Positions 22,769 to 34,432 of a stretch of 64,000 bases of DNA are shown here, piece after piece. The translations under genes and the position numbers were made by a program. The number at the start of each line of letters is the position of its first letter. Within the stretch, counting starts at the first letter, position 1. Source of the stretch: Hemerocallis citrina (lineage: Eukaryota; Streptophyta; Magnoliopsida; Asparagales; Asphodelaceae). The stretch is from contig CM030365.1 in the NCBI GenBank assembly GCA_017893485.1, positions 47,548,458-47,612,457 of the forward strand. The letters are read 5' to 3'. The notes under the pieces are model-generated. The model saw only the letters and a list, made by a program, of their open reading frames with translations, ran no database searches and had not been told where the DNA came from.

Positions 22769-25404
22769 TTGCCGGCTGCACTTTTCGGAGGGAATAAAAA
22801 ATTGGATTTTAGAATTAGGGTCAATGGAATCTAGGGTTTGATGGGAATCAAATTGTCATGATGAATTTTGGGAACCCTAGGGGTTTTGTTCATTCGAACA
22901 CTCCAAGCCACCACCCTCTCTCCCCAATCCAATGCAGCCCTCTCTCCTCCCTCTCTTGAAAATCCTTTCCATACTTATCCCCACCCTCACTTTCCCTATC
23001 TGAACCCTCTTCCATTCTAACCCTAACTCATTTTTCCTTTCCCTAACTCAAAAACAACTCCTTCTACATTTCTTTTACATTTCTAAGGCATTTACCTACT
23101 GAAATTGGAGGCAAGAAGGAGCAAAAAAGACCAAGGAAGAGGAGAGATTGGAGCTTGGCGCAAGAAGGGCCAACAAAGCTGAGAGTTTGAAGTTAAGAGG
23201 CAAATTTCAACATCTAACAAGGTGGGTGCCTCTAAAGCCCCTGTGTGTTTATATATTGTGGTAAAATCTTGATGTGATCTTTGTCAGCATGAGTAGGTGA
23301 GTGAAGTGGTGATTTAGTGATAGAAATTTGTTTCATACTTGTTTCTTAAGTAAAAGATTGAACAAACACAGTAAAAAGCTGAACAGAAAAGTTGGATTAG
23401 GTATGCGAGCCATAACTCAATAAATACTTGGAGTTCCCATCTAAAAATTTTAATGTTCCATCTTATGCATGTTATACACCATCCCTCCAAATTTCATAAT
23501 TTTCTAATTTTATTTGATATTTTAAATAAATATGATTCTGCATACTAGTTGAGAGAAAAACAGAATAATAGCAAGTCACTGTTTGATTCTATTGAACTCA
23601 TAAGAACTCATAACTCCTGAATCACTTGGAATATTCATTTGAAATTTTTATATGTGGAACTAGTCCCTGTATAGAATATGGATGTTAAATTTCATTGAAT
23701 TTTGATAACATTTTCTAGGTGAATAAAATACATGAACACTGACTAGTCGAATAGTAAAACAGAACATGGCCGAGTTGCTGGCTTGAACATGAGCCTACTT
23801 CTAAAGGGAATAACTTGAAAAATACATGTTATAATTACTTGAAATTTGTAAATATTCTGATTTCATGTGTTAGGAGCTAAATTCTAAAATTTCATGAGTT
23901 TCTGACACCATATGCAAATTTTAATATATTTTATCTCAAAACAGTGTTAATGGACTGTTCAGTTCTAGAAATGTGCATGCATGTTAAATGTCGAACAATA
24001 AGAGCACTTAAACCACATAATCTGAAGAAACATGTAACTAAGAAGTTGTAGTACACACTTAGAACTTTCTATAATGTCCACGAACTCAAGAATGTGAGCA
24101 GTATACAAATTATAATGATTTTTACAAGTGGCAGCAGATGCATACAGATCCTTAAAGCTTACTGTTTGACATTATTCCCATGAATTTGAGTTTGAACTTG
24201 TAGGTTTGAGTCTAGAGTTGCTGTTTTTATGGCTTATAATCATGTATGGAAGTGTGGATGAAGTATGATTCCAATTATCAAAGTTTCATGTTGTGGTGTA
24301 GCTTTATGTATGCATTGTAATAGAAATAGATTAAGTTGTTCACTATTTGAATTATAATGTTGTGATGAGTGACTATGTATTGTAGTTAGCTTTTTGGGAT
24401 GAGAATCATGCCCAAATTGTGCTTGTACTTGCTTTCTACATTGAGTATAAGCATGAGGTTCACCCAATAACGTTTCTTCAATGAAACGGGGGTTCGGGAA
24501 TGACTCTATTTCGGCATAATTGCCAATTGTGTGCTTGTTGTTTGGAATTTCTATTTCATCTTTCTGGGGCTTCTAAACACTTGTTTTTGCATAACCATTG
24601 TGTGGATTTTATTCCTAGAGTAGTGTACTCTTGTTGGGCCACTTTGGTTGAGTTTTCAGACTCCAGGATTAAGTTTGATGGTATAGGTAGACGGGTAGAA
24701 TAAGAACCCGTGTCGCACCAAACACGTTGGAGGGGATGAATCATGCGCCTACATGCTCGCCATCCATGGAAGGATTCCATAGTTTTGTTTGGTGCTACCA
24801 CTTTTCGATGACTGTAGAGCGTGAAGGTTAGCAGGAGCAGCGTGTTTGGGTCGGGCTGAGGTTGCGATTGAACTCCAAGCATAGATGGTGGTGGAGGCGA
24901 TCGACGGAGTCAGTTCGTCGTATGGTTGGGCCAAGTGTGGGCCGAGGCGGGCCAACTCTTGGGCCGGATTGAGGGCCAAGTTGAGCCCTATTGTGGGATT
25001 GGGTTAAGTTCTAAAATGATAAGTTATGTTAAATAAAACGGAACCTACAAGTATAACTTAACTAGTTGTTCATGATAAATCAATTTTATGTCTACTAAGT
25101 AAGGTTATGAAACTAATAGATAGATCGCCTAATGATGTATTAGTAATTCATTGATAAATTAATATAAGAGTTTTGGAGCTTGACTAGAGCCATTAGAATC
25201 GGGTAAACCGGATAATAATATTGATCTAGTAGGAGCATAATCTAACCATAGTCGTTAACTATTGCCCTAGTTTTAATTTGACTAGTGTTCTATGCATGGT
25301 AGTACTCTAGGATTAGATCGAGTCTTTGTTTTTGTGCTAAGGACAAGCATTAGTGGGTGTGTGCTCACTTGTTAGGGGGAAACAAGGCATCGTTACACCG
25401 GCCA

Positions 25405-25760
25405 AAGTCCTAAGTTCGTTTAATGCGGACAGGAGACTTACAGAAGACTCGATGAGTAAAACTCTAATATCTTTGGCGAACGGGGGTACCGTGGAGCGCC
25501 TTTATCTCCGTAACAACTTTTGATAAGGATCGGAGTGGTGGCATCGTCTCGACTACAAGTTCTGATCTAGTGTAAGGACGAGTAAAGTGGAGATTAGGGG
25601 AAACCCAAAGAATCCGCCAAGTTCTGTGTTGCTCAATGCGGGGCAGGGGACTTAGAGAAGACTCGATGAGTAAAACTCTAATGCCTTCGGTGAACGGGGG
25701 GGTACTGTGGAGTGCCTTTTATGTCCGTACAACAGGTTTTTGATAAGGTTCGGGAGGGCA
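25405..25760 (+). repeat. About 205-bp tandem duplication in A 3' LTR
   Basis: Two imperfect copies sharing ACTCGATGAGTAAAACTCTA (25447 and 25661), GAACGGGGG, GTGGAG(C/T)GCC and TTTTGATAAGG. They are about 205-215 bp apart. The frame at 25707-25934 runs across the second copy and the element boundary, and is not a gene. Confidence 0.7.
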
Positions 25761-25879
25761 AAATTACTGCAACACGATTGTTTGACTACAGCGGCGGAAG
25801 TATGTTGTCTGAATGCAACTCCGGACATGGTGGAAAATGAACAAGGTACAGACACCACTACTAACTGTAGCAACGGGAG

Positions 25880-25892
25880 TAGGGATGGCAAG
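25880..25892 (+). mobile_element. hAT transposon E: 5' terminus
   Basis: TAGGGATGGCAAG is the left end of a hAT-type transposon (the family often begins with a T/CAGGG(A/G)TGGCAA motif). It lies just before gypsy F begins. The rest of E resumes at 58268 (GCAACCGAGTCAGG), the last five bases here being duplicated there as F's target site. The 8-bp hAT target duplicate would be AACGGGAG (25872-25879); its partner is beyond the window. Confidence 0.6.
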
Positions 25893-26079
25893 TGTAACAT
25901 CCTGAATTTTCCTATAATTAAATTTTTCATTTAAATTCACGTGTCTTGCACGTGCAAATTAATGTGTGTATTTAGCTTTAAAAATTATTTTTATGTCATG
26001 AACAAATATTTTCTTCTCTTTTAAAAAGCCTCTTATTAAATCCTAGGCCTAATGACTTAATTCTAGCCCACCCAAAATT
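25893..26079 (+). repeat. Element F 5' LTR, first 187 bp
   Basis: Starts TGTAACATCCTGAATTTTCC and matches the beginning of the 3' LTR at 55053, including ACGTGTCTTGCACGTGC and TAGCCCACCCAAAATT. It stops where minus-strand solo LTR G is inserted. After G a few bases (AATTAATTA, 31153-31161) still match before element I begins. Confidence 0.8.
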
Positions 26080-26841
26080 TGTAACACCCCGAATTCAGGC
26101 TTATTTGGAATTCATTACACTTCACTTCACTTCATTCCAAATAAGCCTGAATTCGAAGTTCCATAGGATCTTTACACTTCACTTCGTACAATTTTACAAA
26201 GAATTTAAAACTTTTATACATCAATGTTTACATCAACGCAGCAGAAGTAAATTACAATATAATAGAAAAATAGCAACTGAAAAGTTTCTTTAAGCAACAT
26301 TCTTTCTTTAGTCCTTTCATCTGTTTTATCCTGCATAGAAACTGTGGGTACGTTAGTTGCATAAAACTGATGCTAGGATATAATACATTAATTTCTCTTA
26401 CTTGGAAAGCACACACTTGATCACAAACAAAGCTAGGGGGACTATCTTATTATTTTCGTGTGTGGCAGTGCACTTAGTTCTAATGCAGTTACTTATTGTT
26501 TCAAGACACTAATGAACACTTGTTCGAACTTATGCATCACATTCTACATAAATCCGAGGGCAAGCCCTTAACCGTTCTTCATCTTGTAGGGATGGATCCC
26601 TCATTATGAGTTAAAACTACTACGGTAAGTATCCTAGATGTTTTATGAATTATGAGGCCATGTCCAGACAACCTGGAGGGGAATCCCACATCATACATGA
26701 CGCAACATGTAGATAGCCTATGGACAATTTGCCTCCGTCATGGGACAATGGCACTACGTAGTCACCAAGCACCCCACAAGCTTCGCCGCAATCTCGATAA
26801 TTCCGGAGATGTATTCACGTCATCACATGAGGCATCATGTA

Positions 26842-28471
26842 TGTTAGGGTTATATACTGAAAGCATCACTTTTGTATTAACTTTATTTCCTTATTTTTTT
26901 GAATGAGAATCATATGGGCACATGTTTGTTTATTATAATATTAATGCAAGTATCTGATATTCTATAAGGTTGATAATATGGTGTGAGGTGACACACAGAA
27001 GATCATATTCTCAGTTCCCTATGGAATATATAAATAGTTCACAACCTAGACGGACTTGGATAATCCATTGGAAAGGTTGTAGTGTAATCTGGTATTAGTC
27101 TATCTTGACTATAGGTTTACACTAGTACACTTTGTGTGTATTGAACAGGACCACTTGAGGTTGTTCTCTTTGTACTGACTACAAAAGAGAACAAACACCT
27201 CTGTTATTATGGATGCTTATGCTCTTACTCCAGATATAATAACAGACATGTATATGCAGTGTGCATTACTTTGACTCATAAAAGAGTGAGATTCATTATG
27301 GATCAACAACCTCTATGAATTGGGTAATAGCATTGTATGTATGATGGGCTGTTGATTGTAAAAGGAATCCATGTCCCGATACGTCGGGTTGATGATGTCT
27401 CCTTAAGGAGCTCATAAGGATTGTCATGTAAACCCTGTAGGTGGATTACATCCGACATGACAAATAAAGTTGAGTGGTACTACTTAAGGATAAAAGATGT
27501 TGATCAATATAGTTGTCAGTAACTTAATTTGATCGACGGACATTTGATATCTTAACATGGGGAGCTCAACGAGCATATAATAAAAGGAGCTCATAAATAT
27601 AATTTGGGATTAGGAAGGTAGTGCAACAATAGCTCCTTAGTGGACCGAGCTATTGTTAATGGGCCTGGGTTGTGTGTTCGGGCTGAACACGGGATACCCA
27701 GATTCGTTAGGAGACCTAACCCTAATTTCTCCTCATGGTCCCTGCCGTAGCCTTATATATATCCTCTATTCTCTGGTCGTCATTATCATTATCAGAGATA
27801 AGAAGTTTTCTCTAAATTCGTGATTCACGTAAGGAGAGAAAGAGAGGTCAGCCAAGGAGAAGAAAGGTTGGTAGACCGTCGCCCACACGACGTCCAACCC
27901 GAGGAAAGAATACGTGAAGATCATATTATCAGTTCCCTATGGAATATATAAATAGTTGACAACCTAGACGGACTTGGATAATCTATTGGAAAGGTTGTAG
28001 TGTAATCTGGTATTAGTCTATCTTGACTATAGGTTTACACTAGTACACTTTGTGTGTATTGAACAAGACCACTTGAGGTTGTTCTCTTTGTACTGACTAC
28101 AAAAGAGAACAAACACCTCTGTTATTATGGATGCTTATGCTCTTAATCCAGATATAATAACAGACATGTATATGCAGTGTGCATTACTTTGACTCATAAA
28201 AGAGTGAGATTCATTATGGATCAACAACCTCTATGAATTGGGTAATAGCATTGTATGTATGATGGGCTGTTGATTGTAAAAGGAATCCATGTCCCGATAT
28301 GTCGGGTTGATGATGTCCTTTAAGGAGCTCATAAGGATTGTCATGTAAACCCTGCAGGTGGATTACATCCGACATGACAAATAAAGTTAATACAAAAGTG
28401 ATGCTTTCAGTATATAACCCTAACAATCTCCCACTTATACTCAAAGCATTGCTTTTCAGTATACTGTTACA
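26842..28471 (+). mobile_element. Copia-like fold-back element H
   Basis: 1630 bp flanked by perfect ATGTA duplications (26837-26841 and 28472-28476) that interrupt the GTAGACAGCC block of LTR G. It begins TGTTAGGGTTATATACTG and ends CTGTTACA. About 44 bases from its left end are repeated in inverted orientation at 28384-28427. Next to that inverted copy lies AATCTCCCACTT, the reverse of the AAGTGGGAGATT polypurine tract that typically precedes a Ty1-copia 3' LTR. Inside, a block of about 470 bp (from TCAGTTCCCTATGG at 27010) is repeated directly at 27928. It contains no coding region, so it is non-autonomous and rearranged. Confidence 0.75.
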
Positions 28472-29049
28472 ATGTAGACAGCCTGTGAACACTCTCACAC
28501 CGTAGATCCGATGCCCTGATACTTGTGTTTTTCTCTTACTTTCATCACATCTTCACTATGTGTCTAATCCTTAGATAATTGAATCATGAGTAAAAATTAA
28601 CACCCTAAAGTTAGCATCACCTCTACACCGGACTTAACCATCAACTGATAACAACGACCCAAATCTTGGTCTTTTTTTTGCAACATTTATTTTTCAAGAA
28701 TTCGTTCATGCCGGTATAAGGACTTAGCTAAACTCTAGTTCTTAACTTCTTTTCCATGTTCACCAAAAATGAGTGTTTATACTCACAAATTTCCACATTT
28801 CATCATGATCTTTTTATTTCATTTTCCATGCACACTTGCACATATTAAACATCAAATTTCATATTTTAACTCACTACATCTCTTAATTTAATCTCCACTT
28901 AATTTCTTGCATTCACATTTTTCCACTTTCTTTAAGTATATTAAAACCATATTTTAAAAGAAAATTCATCAAGTTCTTTAATCCATTCTAATATAAAATC
29001 ACATCTAATCTTCACAAATACATAAAATGTTGTAGAATTATTTTTCATA

Positions 29050-29450
29050 AAGTCTAGATAATATTTGTGGAATAATATATTTTTTCCCCAATTTTTATTT
29101 CTCCTAAAACTCAATATAAACACACAAATCAAGTTTATATTAAAAAAATGTAAAAACCCAACAAAAGGCAGAGCCCGGATTCAAACCCAGAGCCCAACCC
29201 CCGCCCAGCTACATTAACAGACCTAAAGCGCACCTGAAGACCACTAAGTCCAGATAATATTTATAAAATAATAGAATTTTTTTCCAATTTTTACTTCTCC
29301 TAAAAATCAAAATAAACTCACAAATCGAGTTTATATTTTAAAAAAAATGTAAAAACCCAACAAAAGGCAGATCCTGGATTCGAACCCAGAGCCAAACCCC
29401 CGCCCAGCTACAGTAACAGACCCAAAGTGCACCCGAAGACCACTAAGTCC
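29050..29450 (-). repeat. About 200-bp tandem duplication with tRNA-like module in LTR G
   Basis: Two copies of a block that on the minus strand reads ACTTAGTGGTCTTCAGG (box A-like) followed by GGGTTTGAATCCGGG or GGGTTCGAATCCAGG (box B-like) and GCCTTTTGTTGGG. One copy occurs at the corresponding place in F's 3' LTR (56755-56860). The resemblance to RNA polymerase III internal promoters suggests an old SINE fixed in this LTR family. Confidence 0.6.
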
Positions 29451-31849
29451 ACAGTGACTAACCGATATGAATAGGGTTCAGTTCTTTATATATTGACTGT
29501 ACTGTATTTGAGGAAAATCGAATTTCAATAAAAACAGAGCCTCTTCAAGACTAGAACCCATGACCCCTTTCACTATACACAGCACCTATAACCCACACCG
29601 AGAGCCAGTATGCCCAAATTCAATTTCTGTTATCGTTAGGAGTCGAAAAAGTTTTATACTTGCTGTCTGTTTATAAGTCTCTTTTACAAAATTCGATTTC
29701 TTAATACATTGGTATCTTTCAAAACAAACTTGTCCAGAATATCTTCTTAAAAATAAAACAGTGTAGCATTAATTAAAACTCTTAATTTTTAACATTAAAT
29801 AAATTTTCTTTACAACTTATATTTAAAGAATATCTTGTCGATTTTAAAAATGTACCATAGTTCCTTCTCAAAATACCCATATAAAATTCATTAATATAAG
29901 TTCTTGTTCTCTTCTTCTTTTCCAATTCTACTAGAAACTAGCAATTATTCTTTTATCACCTCCACATTCTATAACAACAATTTATTCATTTAACAACTAA
30001 ACATAATAATGTCCATTCATTTCAATCTACAACTAAACATAGTAATATCCATTCATTTACAACTAAGCCATTCATTCAACAAATCATCACACTTGCATGG
30101 TTCAATTACAAATATATATTTTAGCATGAATTTCATTAATAGAACACCATGATGAGTTTTAATTTACTAATCACAATCAAACTTTCTCTTTTCTCTACCA
30201 GTCTCTTTAGGCAAACACATGGCAATTTTAGTTAGTTTCACTAGCATGTTTATGAAATTAAATTCCTAGCATGGTAACTACATTAGAAGTAGAGAAATCA
30301 CCCACCTTCTTTGAAGACAAATGAAAATTTCTAAAAAAACTCCTTCAATGCACGATCATCTCCCTTCTTCTCCTATCTTGAGCCAAAAATTCGAGCCTCT
30401 CCTCCTTGATGGTGCCAACCGAGCCTCCTTGATGCTAGCCAGCCACCCAAGTTGCAAGAGCACACACACACACAAACACTCAATCTTTTTCTCACACAAC
30501 TCTATCATTTCTCTTACACAAACTCTATCTTTTCTCTTACACAAACTCTATTTTTTTCTCTTTGAAATTTCTAAGTGCAAAGAGAAATAAAAGACCAATG
30601 GGGCTATTTATACACAACTCAAAACCAAATAAAGGGTTGAGATGAGTTTGGATGAAGGGTTTAGATGCATTTGGGAGTTAGAAGAACCACCCGCCTTCAT
30701 ATAACCACTTCTCCACTCCTCCACTCTCTCCATTCTCTCCAAGTGTGGCCGACCTCCTCTTCTCATTCACATTGCTTGTGCATGTGCAATGCACGTGTCC
30801 TTATATGCACACTAGTTAAGTTTGTTCATTTATTAATTAACTAATTTGCTACATGACAGGTCTACTCTACAAGTAGTCTCAATTACTAATAAAATTAACT
30901 AATGGGCTAATTAGGTGGGCTAAAACCATGGGCTTTTAATTAATTAATTAATCAATTTTAGGTGGGTTAGAATTAAGTCATTAGGCCCAGGATTTAATAA
31001 GAGGCTTTTTAAAAGAGAAGAAGATATTTGTTCATGACATAAGGATAATTTTTAAAGCTAAATACACACATTAATTTGCACGTGCAAGACACGTGAATTT
31101 AAATAAAAATTTTAATATTTAATTATTTGAATCTTCAGGATGATAAAAAATTAATTAATTATTTGACTTTTGTTCAAAATTACCACTTCGAGTGAAAACT
31201 CCAGATTTTCGGATTTTTGAGCTGGGCATGGCCTAGTCAACTAAGAGGTAAAGAGTTCACCTTTTGTTTTAATAAATTTGATTTATTTTGCAAGTTTTGA
31301 TAAAGGAGGGTTTTTTTTTTTACAAAATTGCCACTTATAGGGCAAAATGTACAATTTCATTTTTCTGAGTTTTACAACAGTGCCAGCCAGATCTGGAGGG
31401 TTGGTTTTATTTTTAAATACAAATTGAATTGGTTTATCTAATTTTCAAGTATAAGGATCTATATATGTAATGATATATTTAAAAGAGATATTTTGTAAAT
31501 CTATTCAAAAACCCTAGATACTCTATTTCTGGTATATTAAAGGTGAGGTGCAGTGGTCTCTTTGCTGCACAACACAAAGGGATTTCATTATTATTATTTT
31601 CTTGGAGTTTCAAAGCGAGGATGTTGGTTTTCTTGCGAAAAGAGTGATTTTCTTATTTTCTTTATTATCTTCGGTTGATTCTTCAATAAGGTGAGTGACA
31701 TATGTTTGATTTTCTTTTGTTCTAAGCATGTTGTATGTGATGATTTGCCTATTAGAAAGCATGTTAGGATTTGTATGAAGAAATAATAAATTTTGATGTG
31801 TAAATGAACTAAAATTGAATCTTTTCATGAAACTATTCTATGGATGGTT

Positions 31850-31854
<5 letters not shown>

Positions 31855-31899
<45 letters not shown>
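31855..31899. repeat. (TA)n microsatellite
   Basis: Uninterrupted TA dinucleotides, about 22 units, inside element I's 5' LTR. No function is inferred. Confidence 0.98.
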
Positions 31900-31901
<2 letters not shown>

Positions 31902-32545
31902 CTCGAGATTTGTTAAGAACCTAATAGAGATCGTGGGCATGTTGTTTTCTATTATATGCTTGCTGATTTGATTGAGTTTAATGAATTGTATGTTGATTAT
32001 TGCAAAAAAGTGTATAAAACTTCATCTTTACTATGTATGTATGCATATGTGATCTGTTGGGTGATTTTGATGAACAGCACTTAATTGATTCATGTTGAGA
32101 TTTGCATATAGTCATGAATAAATTAATGTAAGAGGTTGTGCATATGTGTTATGAGTTACTAGAAGAGATATTGGATTAAAAAGGTTGAGTTTTAAAGTGA
32201 GGAAGGAGTTTTTGTATTCGGGTCTGAAGGTTATGGCCGAAAATTGAGTTTTTGTGTTTTGCGAAGCTTTTCGATTGGATTTGATTTGTTTTATTGATGA
32301 GATGGTTTGAACTTCACATCGCATAAATATGATATACTCTTGATGATTTAACTGATGCTTAACTCACCAACATACACCTATATATATATACTCATGTACA
32401 TTATTTGAAAGATTGTCGAAAACTTATAGTGTTTTGTCAAGTTTTCAAGTGGAACTGCGTTGTTTTAATACTGAGGCTGATTAGAACTATATACTAATCC
32501 TATTTGGTGAATTTTAATGCCAAAACTGATGCTTAAACTCTTGTA

Positions 32546-32547
<2 letters not shown>

Positions 32548-32598
<51 letters not shown>
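32548..32598. repeat. (AT)n microsatellite
   Basis: Uninterrupted AT dinucleotides, about 25 units, in the same LTR as the previous run and about 650 bp from it. Confidence 0.98.
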
Positions 32599-32601
<3 letters not shown>

Positions 32602-33550
32602 GTTGGTTGTTTTGAAGAAATTTGTGAAATCTTACTCTTTTATGGATTCAATGTGATTTTGATGTATTTTTTGAACTCCTATATGTTCCACAAGTGTATT
32701 AACTTATCTCAGGAAATTGGTTTTTTCAAATTTGTGATTTTACAAAGTGGAATCGACGTATCGGTCGAAACATGCACAGGATTTTAACCTGGCTGCATAC
32801 TCGAGAAACACTGATACTGAACATGAAATACTGATTACTAGGCCGAGTACACAGACCGAGAATTCACCATCAGTCTAAAATGTTCACGGTGTGTTGCGCG
32901 GAATCTGTAGTATGGGATACAGTAGTACGTGCACTAGATAGATTAATAAAATACTTAATAACCTACATTTACTGCCTGATCCTGACATTCCGCGTTACAT
33001 GTGTGATTTACTGTAGACCTTTGATATATTGTCTGCCTTTGCTTTGCTCTTTGTCTTTGACCATGTTCATTTCCTTTGATATTCATGCTTTCCTTTATTC
33101 TCTGTTTTCTCTATTTGCTGCCCACGACTTGCTCTAAGGGCTCTCTTTTCTTTCTTTTTTTAGATCAAGTATCAACAGGTACCGAAGCAATCCCAGAAGT
33201 AATTGGTGAGCAAACTCTTTGAAGATTGGAGCTGGACTAATAGACTGCTTAGCAATCTTTTCTTATTTGCATATTGTATTTCTTTTCATCATACTTTGTA
33301 TTCTTGGGCTTTATGACCTGAAGTTTTGTTTTATCCCAGATGTCGGATTATTATTTAGTAAATTTATTTCATGATTATCTTTGAGTTTTTTCATTATTTA
33401 TGTGATTACATTCTTTGCATGCGTGGTTGTTTTCTTGTATATTGTTGAGTTAGACTGGTACAGCTTATAGATGATGTATAATCATTGCTGGGCCTTTGTT
33501 ACGTGCTCGTGTTCCTGTATTTTGGGAAGCGGGGTGTGACAGGTTTTTAG

Positions 33551-33563
33551 TGGTATCAGAGCC
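33551..33563 (+). promoter_or_regulatory. Element I primer binding site (initiator Met tRNA)
   Basis: TGGTATCAGAGCC lies nine bases after the LTR end GTGTGACA. The spacer is longer than in A (4 bases) and B (3 bases). The element therefore primes from initiator Met tRNA, of which it also carries a fragment at 36331. Confidence 0.9.
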
Positions 33564-33859
33564 CGATTTTAGTAATATATCAATCAAACATGACTATCTT
33601 TACAGAGGTTGGCTTTGATTGGTATATTAGTTGAGTTTGGCTCAAGCCAGGTTAACTCAATAATATGCGCACCACGTTGATCACATGAACATGTAATAAC
33701 TTTAATATAATCTGGATATTAATCCTATTCGATCCACATCTGACTCCTTTGTATTCAATCCTTTGATTCCTTGTATCCTTCCATCCATTGCATTCATTAT
33801 CATTTATCAATCTACCCACATATGTCCTGGTGCTCACCAACTGGATGGTTTTGCAGACT

Positions 33860-34432
33860 ATGGCTCGTGAAGATTCTTCGACTCCCCCGCCCATGGCTGA
33901 AACATCAGAAAATTCTACCATTCTCCAGACGATGCAACGAATGATGGAGCTACAACGAGAGCACAGTAAGCTGATGAGAGCTAGTATGGAAAGAGCCCGG
34001 GAGAATGCGCAGCTCACCCGACTGAGTATATTTGCGCACCAGCATCATACCTTCACTATCATGAGGCAGACCCAAAGAAGGAAGGGCCCGACATGCAACT
34101 TTTGCCGCAAGATTGGTCACTCATGCAAGGATTGCAGGCTAACCAACGGTCGATGTCTTGTATGCGAAGCAAATGATCACAAGGTTCGGGACTGCCCAAG
34201 AAGCAGAAGGAATGCCCCAACTGAAGGATCAGCTTCCAGTGAAGAACAAGCTGGAGAATGTGTTCAGGCCCACAACCAGATTGCAGAGGAAGCAGTGGCT
34301 GCCAAGGGTGTGACTGTAGGTATCTTGCTATTTTGTGCATTTATGTTCTTGCATCATTTATTCTTCTTTGCTTGTATTCATCCTATTCTGTTTCATCATC
34401 TTTTGTCAATTCAATATTGTGTATCATGTTAG
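33860..34432 (+). CDS. Element I gag-like protein with two CCHC zinc knuckles
   Basis: Start at MAREDSSTPPPM (33860), just after the leader; the open frame itself begins earlier at 33788. An N-terminal helical stretch (TILQTMQRMMELQREHSKLM) is followed by a basic segment. Two knuckles then follow, each CX2CX4HX4C: CNFCRKIGHSCKDC (about residues 82-95) and CLVCEANDHKVRDC (about 103-116). After about residue 150 the frame runs into hydrophobic low-complexity sequence (ILLFCAFMFLHHLFFF) that is probably not part of the original protein. At this size it lacks a full retrotransposon capsid domain. It may package the element's RNA using another element's enzymes. This part is intact and has no stop. 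Confidence 0.7.
   Translation: MAREDSSTPPPMAETSENSTILQTMQRMMELQREHSKLMRASMERARENAQLTRLSIFAHQHHTFTIMRQTQRRKGPTCNFCRKIGHSCKDCRLTNGRCLVCEANDHKVRDCPRSRRNAPTEGSASSEEQAGECVQAHNQIAEEAVAAKGVTVGILLFCAFMFLHHLFFFACIHPILFHHLLSIQYCVSC

Larger units (their letters stand above)
22515..25879 (+). repeat. Element A 3' LTR, 5' part (broken by hAT E)
   Basis: Starts TGTAAGAACCCTAG after the polypurine tract and runs to the hAT insertion at 25880. The remaining end (equivalent to 8086-8610) should lie beyond the right edge of the window. It contains a 23-base G run at 22746-22768, pyrimidine-rich leader sequence (22890-23100) and a duplicated block at 25405-25760. No open frame inside resembles a known protein. 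Confidence 0.8.
26080..31147 (-). mobile_element. Solo LTR G (F family), minus strand, carrying H
   Basis: Minus-strand copy of the F-type LTR: GGGGTGTTACA end at 26080 and a decayed start at 31147. The final CA on the plus strand is now AA. It is flanked by perfect AAATT repeats at 26075-26079 and 31148-31152. Without H it is about 3.43 kb. It carries TATAAAT on the minus strand near 30607-30613, a (CA)n stretch near 30462-30478 and an internal 200-bp duplication (29050-29450). The frame 30321-30590 is the reverse of LTR leader sequence and not a gene. Confidence 0.85.
31162..33541 (+). repeat. Element I 5' LTR, left end truncated
   Basis: Ends GGGAAGCGGGGTGTGACA and is homologous to the LTR ends of C1, C2 and I's own 3' LTR over the last 400 bp. 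The first several hundred bases of the family, including TGTAACCCC and the GC-rich leader, are not found. It contains long (TA)n runs at 31855-31899 and 32548-32598. The frame 32880-33137 has no recognisable domain. Confidence 0.65.

Noticed and set aside
25707..25934. 75-codon frame at the hAT/F junction
   Set aside because: It runs across three different elements (A LTR, hAT end, F LTR) and so cannot be an old gene.
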